From Thermoguttaceae bacterium (GTDB lineage Bacteria > Planctomycetota > Planctomycetia > Pirellulales > Thermoguttaceae), in NCBI GenBank assembly GCA_017447865.1, contig JAFSMO010000016.1, forward strand, positions 153,818 through 217,817: a DNA stretch of 64,000 nt, written 5' to 3'. Below, one piece after another: positions 9,621 to 18,143 of the stretch. The notes beneath the pieces are model-generated. The model saw only the letters and a program-made list of their open reading frames with translations, had not been told where the DNA came from and did not search any database. The position numbers were made by a program, and so were the translations under genes. Each line of letters starts with the position of its first letter. Position 1 is the first letter of the stretch.

Positions 9621-9650
9621 AATTCCTCAAAATTCCTCTTAATTCCTCTT
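9621..9650 (-). repeat. Three tandem decamers giving three Shine-Dalgarno-like motifs upstream of dnaE
   Basis: The plus strand reads AATTCCTCAA, AATTCCTCTT, AATTCCTCTT in direct tandem. On the dnaE strand this gives three GAGGAATT copies at 10-nt spacing. Only the copy nearest the ATG (GAGGA, about 8 nt before the start at 9615) is correctly placed for initiation. Confidence 0.7.
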
Positions 9651-9667
9651 GATCCTTCATTTGCCAA

Positions 9668-10357
9668 TTACCCGACGCGGTGCCGTTCCACGCCCTCAAC
9701 GTAGATCGCGCTCACGGGGCGGGACGGGCACAAATTCTCGCAGGCCCCGCAGCCGAGGCACCGGTCCTCATCGACCGCCGGGATTTTGACTTTGGGATTT
9801 TCTTTCTTTGGAACCATCTGGATCGCCTGGGCCGGGCAGTGGCGCGCGCAGTTTCCGCAGGGCACGCCGTCCGTATTCACGACGCAGAGACTGGCCCGCC
9901 AGCGTGCGATCCCCACGTGCGTGGCGGCCTTCCGGGCCACGTCCAGAATCCGGATCGCCCCGGTCGGGCAGACCGACGAGCAGCGGACACACTCGGGCCG
10001 GCAGTAGCCGCGTTCAAACCCCATTTCCGGCATCATGAGCATTCCCGGGCGTTCGGACGGACGCAAAACCCCGTTCGGGCACGCCGAGATGCAAAGCTGG
10101 CACGTGGTGCAGTGCCGTTTCAGGTGCTTTAACCCCTCGGACCCCGGAGGCGTGACGGGCGTCACACGGTCCAGATCGCGTTTGGGCTGGATCGCTGCCA
10201 CGCCGCCGTCGGCCGCCGATTCTTTCTCGATCCCCTGCGCCACCACGGAGTTCGCGACGGAATTCACGGTTCCAAGCGCCGCCAAAGTCAAAAAAGCCCG
10301 GCGCGTTTTCGGGGCCGATTCTGCCCCAGCGGGGGAGTTTTCACGTTTTTCAATCAT
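9668..10357 (-). CDS. NapG-like Tat-exported ferredoxin with four [4Fe-4S] motifs
   Basis: A 229-residue electron-transfer protein. The ATG at 10357 is chosen because it overlaps the upstream stop as ATGA and is followed by a twin-arginine signal ('TRRAFLTLAALG'); the open frame runs further upstream only by overlapping the previous gene. Four cysteine clusters are visible: 'CTTCQLCISACPNG', 'CVRCSSVCPTGAI', 'CGNCARHCPAQAI' and 'CLGCGACENLCPS'. It is the last gene of a three-gene operon with a NapH-like membrane ferredoxin and a Tat-targeted aldo/keto reductase. It probably relays electrons at the periplasmic face of the inner membrane. The redox partner is unknown. Confidence 0.85.
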   Translation of the reverse strand: MIEKRENSPAGAESAPKTRRAFLTLAALGTVNSVANSVVAQGIEKESAADGGVAAIQPKRDLDRVTPVTPPGSEGLKHLKRHCTTCQLCISACPNGVLRPSERPGMLMMPEMGFERGYCRPECVRCSSVCPTGAIRILDVARKAATHVGIARWRASLCVVNTDGVPCGNCARHCPAQAIQMVPKKENPKVKIPAVDEDRCLGCGACENLCPSRPVSAIYVEGVERHRVG

Positions 10358-11223
10358 TTCTCGGCCTCCTTGCTGGTTTCGGTTGGAACTTCCTGCGCCG
10401 TTTTGCTGTACAGGCCGATCGAAATCGCCTTCTGGCGGCAGGCCTCCACGCAGTCGTAGCACGCGACGCAGCGGCTCAGGTCGATTTGATGGAGCGCCGG
10501 GTTAATGCACTCGGCCTTGCACTTCCTCGAGCAGATCCCGCACCCGTTGCACTTTTCCAGATCGAAAACCGGCTTGAAAAATGCGAAGCGGCTCACGAGT
10601 CCCAGCAGCGTGCCGATCGGGCAGACCGCGTTGCACCAGAGCCGGCCGTGATTGGCGGCGGAAAACGCCAGAATCATCAGCGTCAGCGACGCGACGAGCA
10701 GCGTAACCGTCCCTTTCACCCAGACGTCCACCCGGTAAAACGCGTAACTTCCCACTCGCTCGGCGAGGTACGCGAGGCAATTATTCCCCCAGGCGTAAAT
10801 CGGGTTCAGGAGCGTGCCGACGATTCGCCCAAATGTCGAGTACGGCGCGATCAACGCGGCGATCTGTCCAAATCCCGCCGCGAGCAGCACGATGAAAAGC
10901 ACGAGAAAACTAAACCGCATCACCGTGTGCGCCTTCTGGAACCGGAAGCACGGTTTTTTCTGCCCCCGCCCCGCGAACCAGGAGATGAGGTCCTGCAAAA
11001 TCCCGAGCGGGCAAATGACCGAGCAGTAAATTCTCCCGAAAAGGAGGGTCAAAAGGACCAGTGCCGCGACCACCCCGGCATTCACCGCCAGCAGAGCCGG
11101 AAGAAACTGGATTTTCGCCATCCATCCGAGCCAAAGGTGGATCGTCCCGGTGAAATCCAGGAAAAGAAGCGTCAGCACGATGAACGTGAACGCGGCGAGC
11201 AAAATTCGAATTTTTCTCAGCAT
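10354..11223 (-). CDS. NapH/NosR-like membrane-bound polyferredoxin
   Basis: A 289-residue integral membrane protein with about four to five hydrophobic segments. Two cysteine motifs lie at membrane boundaries ('CSVICPLGILQD' and 'CNAVCPIGTLLG', the NapH/RdxA/CcoG-type pattern). Two C-terminal [4Fe-4S] clusters follow ('CNGCGICSRKCKAEC' and 'CVACYDCVEACRQ'). Proteins of this family pass electrons between the quinone pool or cytoplasm and the periplasm. It overlaps both neighbours by ATGA, so the three genes are translationally coupled. No nap or nos catalytic subunit is in the window. Confidence 0.85.
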   Translation of the reverse strand: MLRKIRILLAAFTFIVLTLLFLDFTGTIHLWLGWMAKIQFLPALLAVNAGVVAALVLLTLLFGRIYCSVICPLGILQDLISWFAGRGQKKPCFRFQKAHTVMRFSFLVLFIVLLAAGFGQIAALIAPYSTFGRIVGTLLNPIYAWGNNCLAYLAERVGSYAFYRVDVWVKGTVTLLVASLTLMILAFSAANHGRLWCNAVCPIGTLLGLVSRFAFFKPVFDLEKCNGCGICSRKCKAECINPALHQIDLSRCVACYDCVEACRQKAISIGLYSKTAQEVPTETSKEAEK

Positions 11224-12635
11224 CAGATCCCCGCCTTTCCGCGCTCAAGCCTCAAATTTTCGGCAAACTGGTCGATCCGCTGCATTTCGGCCGGAATGGC
11301 GATCGACTGCGGGCACTTGGGCCGGCAAAGCTCGCACCCGACGCAGTGATTCGCCTGCCGCAGGGCCGGAACGCTCCGGTCGAAACCGATGAGGTATTCC
11401 CGCCGGGCTTTTTTGTAGTTCGCGCTTTCCGGATTCTCGGGGAAATTCGCTTCGTTCAGGCATTTGTTGAAGTGCGTGAAGATCCCCGGAATATCCAGTC
11501 CGTACGGGCACGGCATGCAGTACTCGCACCCGGTACAGTTCACCGTGTTGAACTGCTCCATCGTTTTGGCGGCTTCCGCGAGCATTTCCAGCTCCGCGTC
11601 ATTGAGCGGCTCAAACGGGCAGAACGTCCTCAAATTATCCTGCAGGTGCTCCATGTACGTCATGCCGCTGAGGATGGTCAAAACGTTTGGCAAAGACCCG
11701 GCAAAACGGAACGCCCACGATGCGTAACTCGCCTCGGGGCGCATCTGCTTCATCAGCTCTTTCGCCTTGAAGTTCGGACTGGCCAGACGCCCGCCGAGGA
11801 GCGGCTCCATGATGATCGCCGGGATCTTCAGGTCCGCCAGTTTGTCGTACAGGTAGCGCGTCGTTACGTCGGCCCGCGCCTGAATTCGCTCCCACTCGGC
11901 ATAATTGAGCTGGATCTGAACGAAATCCCAGTCGATCCCGCACTCGGGCGACATCATGAAGTCGAAAAAGGCCTTTTCGCCGTGGAACGACCAGCCGAGC
12001 TGACGGATTCGGCCTGCTTCACGTTCCTTGAGGAGGAAATCCTTGATCCCATTATCGAGGTAGCGCTCTTTGTAAACGTCGAATTTCCCGATGGAGTGGA
12101 AGAGGTAGTAGTCGAAATAGTCGGTCTGGAGTTTTTCGAGCGACTCCCGGTAAACCAGAAGCGACTCCTCGCGGCTGCGCATCGCCTGGTTGGACATTTT
12201 GGTCGCGAGGAAGTACGACTTGCGGTCGTGACGGGCGAGCGCGTTTCCGACGAATTCCTCCGAGAAACCCCGGCAGTAGCGCCGCGAAGTGTCGAAGTAG
12301 TTCACGCCGTGCGCGATCGCGTAGTCGAACAGGTCGTTCACCGCCTCCTGATCGATGGCGTATTCCGCCTCCCGCGACCCGAATTTGGATTTGAGTGGAA
12401 GGCGCATGCAGCCGAAACCGAGGAGCGAGACGCGATCGCCATTTTTCGGATTGACGCGGTACTCCATTTTGTCGGTCGGGATCTCGCCGGAATTGACGCC
12501 GATGTCGGTCTCCGGGCCTTTTTTCGCGGGTTTGCAGCCGGTCAGGGTCAGCGACGCCGCGGCGGCCGTTCCGCCCAGGCCCCGCAGAAAGCGCCGGCGG
12601 GAAGTCGTGCGGTTTTGATTTTCTTTTTCGTTCAT
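11223..12635 (-). CDS. Tat-exported aldo/keto reductase with C-terminal ferredoxin domain
   Basis: 470 residues from the ATG at 12635. This start is preferred over the longer frame because a twin-arginine signal follows it ('TSRRRFLRGLGGTAAAAS' then 'LTGCKP', possibly a lipobox). The central domain is an aldo/keto reductase barrel ('DTSRRYCRG', 'LATKMSNQ', 'GWSFHG'). The C-terminus holds two [4Fe-4S] motifs ('CTGCEYCMPCPYG' and 'CVGCELCRPKCPQ'). AKR-ferredoxin fusions are common in anaerobes. Here, with NapH- and NapG-like partners downstream, an extracytoplasmic oxidoreductase complex is inferred. The substrate is unknown. Confidence 0.85.
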   Translation of the reverse strand: MNEKENQNRTTSRRRFLRGLGGTAAAASLTLTGCKPAKKGPETDIGVNSGEIPTDKMEYRVNPKNGDRVSLLGFGCMRLPLKSKFGSREAEYAIDQEAVNDLFDYAIAHGVNYFDTSRRYCRGFSEEFVGNALARHDRKSYFLATKMSNQAMRSREESLLVYRESLEKLQTDYFDYYLFHSIGKFDVYKERYLDNGIKDFLLKEREAGRIRQLGWSFHGEKAFFDFMMSPECGIDWDFVQIQLNYAEWERIQARADVTTRYLYDKLADLKIPAIIMEPLLGGRLASPNFKAKELMKQMRPEASYASWAFRFAGSLPNVLTILSGMTYMEHLQDNLRTFCPFEPLNDAELEMLAEAAKTMEQFNTVNCTGCEYCMPCPYGLDIPGIFTHFNKCLNEANFPENPESANYKKARREYLIGFDRSVPALRQANHCVGCELCRPKCPQSIAIPAEMQRIDQFAENLRLERGKAGI

Positions 12636-12717
12636 TTGCTTTAACGGATTCCTCTTTTGCAAAAAGGTTGATTCGTTTTTCTCCCGATTCTTTTGCCGTT
12701 CTTCAATGCAGTCCTTT

Positions 12718-12754
12718 AGTATAGCAGATTTTCCCGCCGCCGCCACCCCCCCCC
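12718..12754 (-). promoter_or_regulatory. Predicted promoter of the Fe-S operon with G9 tract
   Basis: On the minus strand a run of nine G (12746-12754) is followed 22 nt later by a TATACT -10 box (12718-12723). The -35 position reads TGGCGG, a poor match to TTGACA, so the G tract is the only other conspicuous element. Confidence 0.5.
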
Positions 12755-12779
12755 AGCGGAAAAAAGCCCTTTTTTGGTC

Positions 12780-12808
12780 TTGCGTTTTTTTAAAAAATTC
12801 ATTAAAAT
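12780..12808 (+). promoter_or_regulatory. Predicted sigma70-type promoter for the LpoB-like operon
   Basis: TTGCGT (12780-12785), 17-nt AT-rich spacer, TAAAAT (12803-12808), 46 nt before the ATG at 12855. It is divergent to the Fe-S operon promoter. Confidence 0.55.
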
Positions 12809-12854
12809 CAGTGAGTTAACGTTTCAATATTTTCCCTGTTCATCGGTCCAGAAA

Positions 12855-13496
12855 ATGAAATCACTTTTAAAACTCACATTTTTAGCTTTTTTGGCCGCCT
12901 CGCTGGCCTTGATCCCCGCCTGCAAAACCCAGACCGGCACGCTTATGCGTCCTGGCACAAAACAGCTTTCCGGAAGCCACAAAGCCGGGCAGGAAGTTTA
13001 CAAACCGCTCGTTGAAGAGTCCGTTGGACGTCTGCTGGCCGCCGACGCGCAAAACCCGGGCATGGGGCCGTTTCCAAAGAGGATCTGCTTCGTCGGCGTG
13101 GAAAACTTCACGGCCGAGGAGCTGGCGGACTACAAAGAGCAGCTCTACGAAATGATCGACACTTCGATCAGCGCGAGCGGCCAGTACACGTCGATCAGCC
13201 GCCGCTACGTCGAGCCGGCCCTGCGCGCCGAGCGTTTCCGGATGGACGATCTTTTCATCCCGGAAAACCAGCGCAAACTTCAGACCGCGCTCGAAAAAGA
13301 CGGCCAGCCTTTCGAGTACCTGCTCTTCGCCAAGCTGACGAGCGGAACCACGACCGATAATCGGGACTCCCAGCGCGATTACAGGCTTTCGCTGGAACTC
13401 ATTAACATTAATGACGGCTCATCGGTGAAGGAAGGCTGTGATCTGAGCAAGATGTACAACCGATCCCTGGCCGCGAAGATCCGAAACCACGAATAA
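12855..13496 (+). CDS. LpoB-like lipoprotein (penicillin-binding-protein activator family)
   Basis: 213 residues from the ATG at 12855, chosen because it begins a lipoprotein signal peptide ('LKLTFLAFLAASLALIPAC'); upstream frame extension lies in the promoter. The mature part resembles the LpoB/PF13036 fold: 'RICFVGVENFTAEEL', a central 'TALEKDGQPFEYLLFAKLTS' and 'YRLSLELININDGSSVKEG', the usual LpoB order. In proteobacteria LpoB reaches through peptidoglycan to activate PBP1B. In other phyla this fold is often paired with a COG3014-like lipoprotein, as in the next gene, and its role there is unproven. Confidence 0.75.
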   Translation: MKSLLKLTFLAFLAASLALIPACKTQTGTLMRPGTKQLSGSHKAGQEVYKPLVEESVGRLLAADAQNPGMGPFPKRICFVGVENFTAEELADYKEQLYEMIDTSISASGQYTSISRRYVEPALRAERFRMDDLFIPENQRKLQTALEKDGQPFEYLLFAKLTSGTTTDNRDSQRDYRLSLELININDGSSVKEGCDLSKMYNRSLAAKIRNHE

Positions 13497-13502
13497 ACCT
13501 GA

Positions 13503-13530
13503 ATTCATAATTCATCATTCATAATTCATC
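13503..13530. repeat. Heptanucleotide tandem repeat (4 units)
   Basis: ATTCATA, ATTCATC, ATTCATA, ATTCATC in direct tandem, filling the gap between two lipoprotein genes and ending 8 nt before the next ATG. Similar 7-bp arrays occur at 29774, 38735 and 45979. Confidence 0.75.
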
Positions 13531-13538
13531 ATTAATTT

Positions 13539-15095
13539 ATGCGTTTTCCCGTTTTTTTCCCGTTTGCTCTGCTCGTCCTTGCGTCTTTTTTGACCGGGTG
13601 CCACTCCTACATCGTGAGGGTGAACCAGGCGCGTGAGGCGTTTTACTGCAACAATCTGGACTCGGCGGCCGAGATGATCGTAAAGGAACGGGAAAAATCT
13701 TCCAACCGCAAAAATGCCGACGTGATGAAACTGGAAGAGGCGATGATGCGTCTGTGCCAGGGGGAATTCCGCCAGAGCGAAACGCTCCTGCGTGAGGTCC
13801 GCGACTCGTTCGACGATCTGGAGGGCCGGAAAGCCAAATCAGCCGCGGAAAACGCCGCCTCGATGCTCACGGACGACTGCTCGATCTCGTACAAAGGCGA
13901 GGATTACGAAAAAGTCCTGATCCGCGTCATGCTCGCCCTGAACAGTCTGATGCTCGACGGAAGCGACGTGCGCGCCTACGCCAACCAGATCAACATGAAG
14001 CAGGAGGAAATCATCTCCCGAAGCGAGGAAGACCCCAAAACTCACGAAAAAGTCAAAAAGTCCTACAAAATGCTCGCCATCGGGCCGTACCTCTGCGGAA
14101 TCCTCGACGATGGGAACGTTTCCGGCCAGCAGGACCAGATCCGCGAGTTCACGAAAGTCACCCAGTGGAGCCCCGGCTTCAACGGTGGACGCCAGCAGCT
14201 CGCCCGCGCCCAGCAGGGAATTTCGACGCAAAAGGGGAACGGGGCGGTTTACGTTTTCGCCATGGTGGGACACGGCCCGTACAAAGTCGAGAAAAACGCC
14301 GAAGTCACGCAGGCCGCCCTCATGGTCACGGACATGATCGTCTCCGCGACTTCCAAACATTCCGTTCCGCCGACCATTGCGCCGGTTCCCATCCCCGAAA
14401 TCAACCTCGCGCCGTGCCGCTACCGGGCCGCGAAGATCACGGTGGACAATTCGGGCGAGTCCGTTTTGACCGAGAAAATCACCGACGTGAACACGATGGC
14501 GCTCGAGCAGTTCGAGGTCAACAAACCGTGGATCATCGCCCGCGCCGCCGCCCGACGAATCATAAAGAAAGCCGGGATCTACGGGATCAAAGAGGCGGCT
14601 GGAACCCAATCAGCCGGCGCGGAAGTTCTGCTCGATCTGGCGGGAGTCCTCTGGGAAGCGTCCGAAGAAGCCGACACGCGGTGCTGGAACCTTCTCCCGG
14701 GGTCGATCCAGGTCGCCCGGCTTGAGCTCCCCGCGGGGGAACACGATTTGAATCTTGCCGCGACTTCGGAAGCGTTTGCAGGAAGCGACTGGCAGGTGGA
14801 AAACGCTCAACCTTACGGCTCGGCGATTCAGGTCTCGTTTGAAGTCGGCCCCGGCCCGGTTCCTCCGCCCGGCCCTCCGCATCACCATGGCCCTCATCAC
14901 GGCCCTCACCACGGTCCCGGGCCTGGTCCCGATCCCCACGTACACCGCGTCTGGAAGAAGGTCCTTCAGGAACCGGGCCTGAATCCCTCGTCGTGCCGCG
15001 TGCACGTAAACGTGGAAGACGGCCGGAATACTTACGTGCTGGTTTACTTCGGCGATTACGGCCTGATCGGCTCCCCGCACGTGAACACGCCCTGA
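13539..15095 (+). CDS. COG3014-like lipoprotein with His/Pro/Gly-rich segment
   Basis: A 518-residue predicted outer-membrane or periplasmic lipoprotein (signal ending 'LLVLASFLTGC'). The N-terminal half is helical and TPR-like, tracking an uncharacterised lipoprotein family that sits beside LpoB-like genes in several phyla. A His/Pro/Gly-rich low-complexity segment lies at about residues 440-470 ('HHHGPHHGPHHGPGPGP'); it could bind metal or be a flexible spacer. A short globular tail follows. Co-directional with the LpoB-like gene upstream and the phosphoesterase downstream. Molecular function unknown. Confidence 0.7.
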   Translation: MRFPVFFPFALLVLASFLTGCHSYIVRVNQAREAFYCNNLDSAAEMIVKEREKSSNRKNADVMKLEEAMMRLCQGEFRQSETLLREVRDSFDDLEGRKAKSAAENAASMLTDDCSISYKGEDYEKVLIRVMLALNSLMLDGSDVRAYANQINMKQEEIISRSEEDPKTHEKVKKSYKMLAIGPYLCGILDDGNVSGQQDQIREFTKVTQWSPGFNGGRQQLARAQQGISTQKGNGAVYVFAMVGHGPYKVEKNAEVTQAALMVTDMIVSATSKHSVPPTIAPVPIPEINLAPCRYRAAKITVDNSGESVLTEKITDVNTMALEQFEVNKPWIIARAAARRIIKKAGIYGIKEAAGTQSAGAEVLLDLAGVLWEASEEADTRCWNLLPGSIQVARLELPAGEHDLNLAATSEAFAGSDWQVENAQPYGSAIQVSFEVGPGPVPPPGPPHHHGPHHGPHHGPGPGPDPHVHRVWKKVLQEPGLNPSSCRVHVNVEDGRNTYVLVYFGDYGLIGSPHVNTP

Positions 15096-15124
15096 AAAAT
15101 TTCCCAAGCCAAACAGGAGGTTTT

Positions 15125-16201
15125 ATGCTTCGTTTCCTCACCGCTTTCCTCTGCGCCTTCCTCACCGCTTCGACCCTTTTGGCCGTGGAAATTCCCGACT
15201 GGGCCAAAGACGAGATCGAAAAAACCCAAAAGCGCATCGACGCCTGGAAGGGCGACGACCTGTGCGTCATTTTCCCGTACATGACCGACATTCACTCGCG
15301 CAGCGTGACGATCGCCGACCCGATCGACTGGTCCGATTCCAAGATGCACATTTACATCGGTCAGCAGGCCGCGCGCCAGCTCAAGGCCGACTTTTTCGCG
15401 GACCTGGGCGACATGGAGGTCGAAATGGTCCCGAAAAATCCGGAGGAAGTCGAGATGATGCTCGCCTCGAAGCAGACGATTTACCGCGATTTCGAGCTTC
15501 CGGCCCTTTTCTCGATGGGGAACCATGACCACGGTAAAAACCGCATCGTTTCGAGCGACCGGTTCGGTGAAATGTTCAACGGGATGACTGCCGCGAAGGG
15601 GTTCAAGCTCGTTTTCGGCGAGAGCCCTAGCTGGGGCTTTTACGACCTTCCCGAAAAGAAGACGCGCGTCTTCTTCACGAACACTTCGGACGACGGCTAC
15701 TACGGCCTTTCGGTCAGCCAGCTTCAATTCATCGCCGACCATCTGGCGGACCTTGAGGAAGGCTGGACCGCCCTGATCATGGAGCATTTCTGCGTTCAGG
15801 TCGTGATTGGTCACTGGAAATCCTACTCGAACTGCCACGCGAAGAACGAGGACGTTTTCATCAAGATCTGCGAGGACTTCGTTGCGAACCGCTCCGGCGA
15901 GATGAACGGCGTGAAGTGGGATTTCACCGCCAACAAGGACACGCGCCTGGCGGGCTGCTTCTACGGCGACAGTCATTTCGACCACCATCTGCTTTCCAAC
16001 GGCGTGCACTACTCCATCTCGCAGGGCTACGGCGGCGTGAATCCGAAGGAACTCCCGGACGATCAGGCGGTCTTCACGAATTTCAGCCGCGCGTCGGAGT
16101 GCCTCGTGGACGTGGTCGTGATCAAGCCCCAAAAGCGAGAGGTGAAGATTTTCCGCATTGGTGCTGGCGGCGAGGCGAGGGACCGCGGATACACGTATTG
16201 A
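15125..16201 (+). CDS. Secreted calcineurin-like metallophosphoesterase
   Basis: 358 residues from the ATG at 15125, which has a strong AGGAGG at 15115-15120. An N-terminal signal peptide ('LRFLTAFLCAFLTASTLLA') directs export. Metallophosphoesterase motifs are seen in order: 'MTDIHS' (D-x-H), 'LGDMEV' (GD), 'MGNHDHGK' (GNHD) and a late 'GDSHFDHH'. The protein should use a two-metal centre to cleave phosphomonoesters or diesters in the periplasm. It closes the lipoprotein operon, 29 nt after the COG3014-like gene. Substrate unknown. Confidence 0.85.
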   Translation: MLRFLTAFLCAFLTASTLLAVEIPDWAKDEIEKTQKRIDAWKGDDLCVIFPYMTDIHSRSVTIADPIDWSDSKMHIYIGQQAARQLKADFFADLGDMEVEMVPKNPEEVEMMLASKQTIYRDFELPALFSMGNHDHGKNRIVSSDRFGEMFNGMTAAKGFKLVFGESPSWGFYDLPEKKTRVFFTNTSDDGYYGLSVSQLQFIADHLADLEEGWTALIMEHFCVQVVIGHWKSYSNCHAKNEDVFIKICEDFVANRSGEMNGVKWDFTANKDTRLAGCFYGDSHFDHHLLSNGVHYSISQGYGGVNPKELPDDQAVFTNFSRASECLVDVVVIKPQKREVKIFRIGAGGEARDRGYTY

Positions 16202-16254
16202 TCAAAACCTCAAACCCGTTTTCAGGGTGCAAGTCCAGCCCGCTCGAGACTTTT

Positions 16255-16348
16255 ATTTAAACACGGATTTCCACGGATTGGAAGGATTTTCACGAATTCC
16301 ACTTAAATCCTTTGAATCCCTTAAATCCGCGGAAATCCGTGTTTAAAT
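16255..16348. repeat. Long imperfect inverted repeat (25-bp arms)
   Basis: The left arm at 16255-16279 begins ATTTAAACACGGATTTCC. The right arm at about 16324-16348 is its reverse complement with one mismatch. A second inner pair (AAGGATTT 16282-16289 and AAATCCTT 16305-16312) extends the hairpin. It lies between the phosphoesterase and pgk. It is not followed by a T run on the plus strand, so it looks more like a REP/MITE-type element than a simple terminator. Confidence 0.7.
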
Positions 16349-16437
16349 GAAGGTTTGAAGCGCGCTGGGCTTTCTGGTTAAAAGGGAAGATTCCGGGATT
16401 TTGTCCGCCCGAAGAACATTTTTTCAAAAAGATTCCC

Positions 16438-16473
16438 CCTCCCCCTTGCAAAATTTTCAGATTATAGGATAAT
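16438..16473 (+). promoter_or_regulatory. Predicted pgk promoter with C tract
   Basis: A pyrimidine run ending in five C (16441-16445) abuts TTGCAA (16446-16451). A 16-nt spacer and GATAAT (16468-16473) follow. The leader to the pgk ATG is about 95 nt. Confidence 0.55.
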
Positions 16474-16572
16474 TTAATATCGATTCGATTCAAAAGGGGG
16501 AGTCCGTTGGCGGCTTATGTTTCGGCCGACCGTTGCGCTCCCAGGACGCTTTTTACAGAGGAGTAAATTCTC

Positions 16573-17769
16573 ATGGCTAAAAAAACGATTGACGCAGTGG
16601 ATGTTGCCGGCAAAACGGTCCTTATGCGCGTTGACTTCAACGTTCCGCTCGACGCGGAGCAGAACATCACCGACGATCGCCGCATCGTTATGGCCCTTCC
16701 GTCGATTAAATCCGTCATTGACCGCGGCGGGAAGCTCGTACTCATGAGCCACCTTGGACGCCCCGACAAACTCAAGGAAGGCGAAACGAAAGAGAAGTAC
16801 TCCCTGAAACCCTGCGCGGTCCGCCTGAGCGAGCTGCTTGGCAAACCGGTCGCTTTCGCCACCGATACGGTCGGCGATGACGCTGCCGCCAAAGTCGCCG
16901 CGCTGAAAGACGGTGACGTGGTCATTCTGGAAAACGTCCGCTTCGAAAAAGGCGAAAAGAAGGGCGACGCCGACTTCGCCGCCAAACTGGCCGCGTTCGG
17001 TGACGTTTACTGCAACAACGCGTTCGGCACGTGCCACCGCACGGACGCTTCGATGTACGCCGTTCCGCTCGCGATGGAAGGCAAACCGCGCGTCGTCGGT
17101 TCCCTCGTTGCGAAAGAGATCAAGTACCTGACCGACGTGATCGCCAACCCGACCCACCCGTTCGTCGCAATCCTCGGCGGCGCGAAAGTCTCCGACAAAA
17201 TCAACGTCATTAATAATCTGCTCGGCATTTGCGACAAAGTCCTCATCGGCGGCGCCATGGCCTACACCTTCTCGCTGGCCAAGGGGCAGAAAGTCGGCGG
17301 CTCGCTGGTCGAAGCGGACAAAGTGGACCTCGCGAACGAACTGATGGAAAAGGGCGGCGACAAGCTGGTCCTCCCGATCGACACGAACTGCGGCGACGCG
17401 TTCAGCGCCGACTGCAACAAAATGGTCGTCAAGGCCGGCGAAATCCCGGACGGCTTCGAAGGGCTTGACATTGGTCCGGAAACCGCCAAGCTGTACGCCG
17501 ACATCGTGAAGGCCGCCAAGACGGTCGTGTGGAACGGCCCGATGGGCGTCTGCGAGCTGGAACCGTTCGCGGTCGGAACGAAAGCCGTAGCGGACGCGAT
17601 CGCGGAGAGCGACTCGGTGAGCATCATCGGCGGCGGCGACTCGGCAGCGGCCATCCAGAAACTTGGCTACGCCGACAAAGTCTCGCACGTCTCGACGGGC
17701 GGCGGCGCCTCGCTGGAAATGCTCGAAGGAAAGAAATTCGCCGCGGTCGAGATCCTCGACGAAGAGTGA
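16573..17769 (+). CDS. pgk: Phosphoglycerate kinase
   Basis: A 398-residue glycolytic enzyme catalysing 1,3-bisphosphoglycerate + ADP to 3-phosphoglycerate + ATP. The family signature is seen near the N-terminus ('[12 protein letters not shown]'), then '[10 protein letters not shown]', '[14 protein letters not shown]' and the C-terminal nucleotide loop '[10 protein letters not shown]' with '[14 protein letters not shown]'. Length is normal. An AGAGGAG lies upstream of the ATG at 16573. The gene is monocistronic, with its own promoter and a strong terminator. Its evenly used C-ending codons are consistent with high expression. Confidence 0.98.
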   Translation: MAKKTIDAVDVAGKTVLMRVDFNVPLDAEQNITDDRRIVMALPSIKSVIDRGGKLVLMSHLGRPDKLKEGETKEKYSLKPCAVRLSELLGKPVAFATDTVGDDAAAKVAALKDGDVVILENVRFEKGEKKGDADFAAKLAAFGDVYCNNAFGTCHRTDASMYAVPLAMEGKPRVVGSLVAKEIKYLTDVIANPTHPFVAILGGAKVSDKINVINNLLGICDKVLIGGAMAYTFSLAKGQKVGGSLVEADKVDLANELMEKGGDKLVLPIDTNCGDAFSADCNKMVVKAGEIPDGFEGLDIGPETAKLYADIVKAAKTVVWNGPMGVCELEPFAVGTKAVADAIAESDSVSIIGGGDSAAAIQKLGYADKVSHVSTGGGASLEMLEGKKFAAVEILDEE

Positions 17770-17790
17770 TCCTGAATCATTAATACGGAG

Positions 17791-17809
17791 GGACGGCGGC
17801 TCGCCGTCC
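17791..17809. repeat. Short perfect hairpin (8-bp stem, 3-nt loop)
   Basis: GGACGGCG-GCT-CGCCGTCC just after pgk. The same geometry (8-bp stem, 3-nt loop) appears between mod and res at 41973-41991. Confidence 0.6.
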
Positions 17810-17821
17810 TCGGCCGGTTAG

Positions 17822-17877
17822 AGAGTTTTCTGTTGGGAGTTTCTATTTTTACTCCCAGCTGAAAACTCTTTTTTTTA
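17822..17877 (+). terminator. Rho-independent terminator of pgk
   Basis: Outer stem AGAGTTTTC/GAAAACTCT (17822-17830 and 17861-17869), inner stem GGGAGT/ACTCCC (17835-17840 and 17851-17856), then a run of T. Confidence 0.8.
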
Positions 17878-17881
17878 CCTA

Positions 17882-18140
17882 TCAACTGAAAACGGTAAAC
17901 TCCTGAGTCTTCTCAAAACTGATCGAATACTGTTCCCCAGCCAACCCCGTTTTTTTCTTAAAAATAATAGCCTGTTTTTCTGAATCCAGCCACAGCCATG
18001 ACCGTCTCTGCATTAACAGCCAAACAGCATGTCTTCTTCTGTATACTCGTCAGCATCAATGAACGTCACAAATGGTGAATTTGAATTTTCAGTGCCGCAG
18101 TTTCTCGACATTCCAGGGTGACGTAAAATTTTGCACGTTC
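17882..18140 (-). pseudogene. Possible decayed coding remnants downstream of the GT2 gene
   Basis: Reading the minus strand, AAGGAG and ATG (18140) open a 17-codon frame that stops. Another frame then shows a 32-residue stretch containing 'SPFVTFIDADEYTEEDML', which looks like the nucleotide-binding DxD region of a GT2 glycosyltransferase. A third frame runs open to a stop at 17882 ('LDSEKQAIIFKKKTGLAG' and onward). The pattern of intact ribosome-binding site plus frame-shifted fragments suggests a broken gene. The pieces are short, so this is tentative. Confidence 0.3.
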
Positions 18141-18143
18141 ATA

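Noticed and set aside
5827..9642. 1271-codon open frame on the plus strand opposite dnaE
   Set aside because: The minus frame is unmistakable DnaE with intact PHP and polymerase motifs. The antisense frame has no recognisable domain and is explained by the strong third-position G/C bias.
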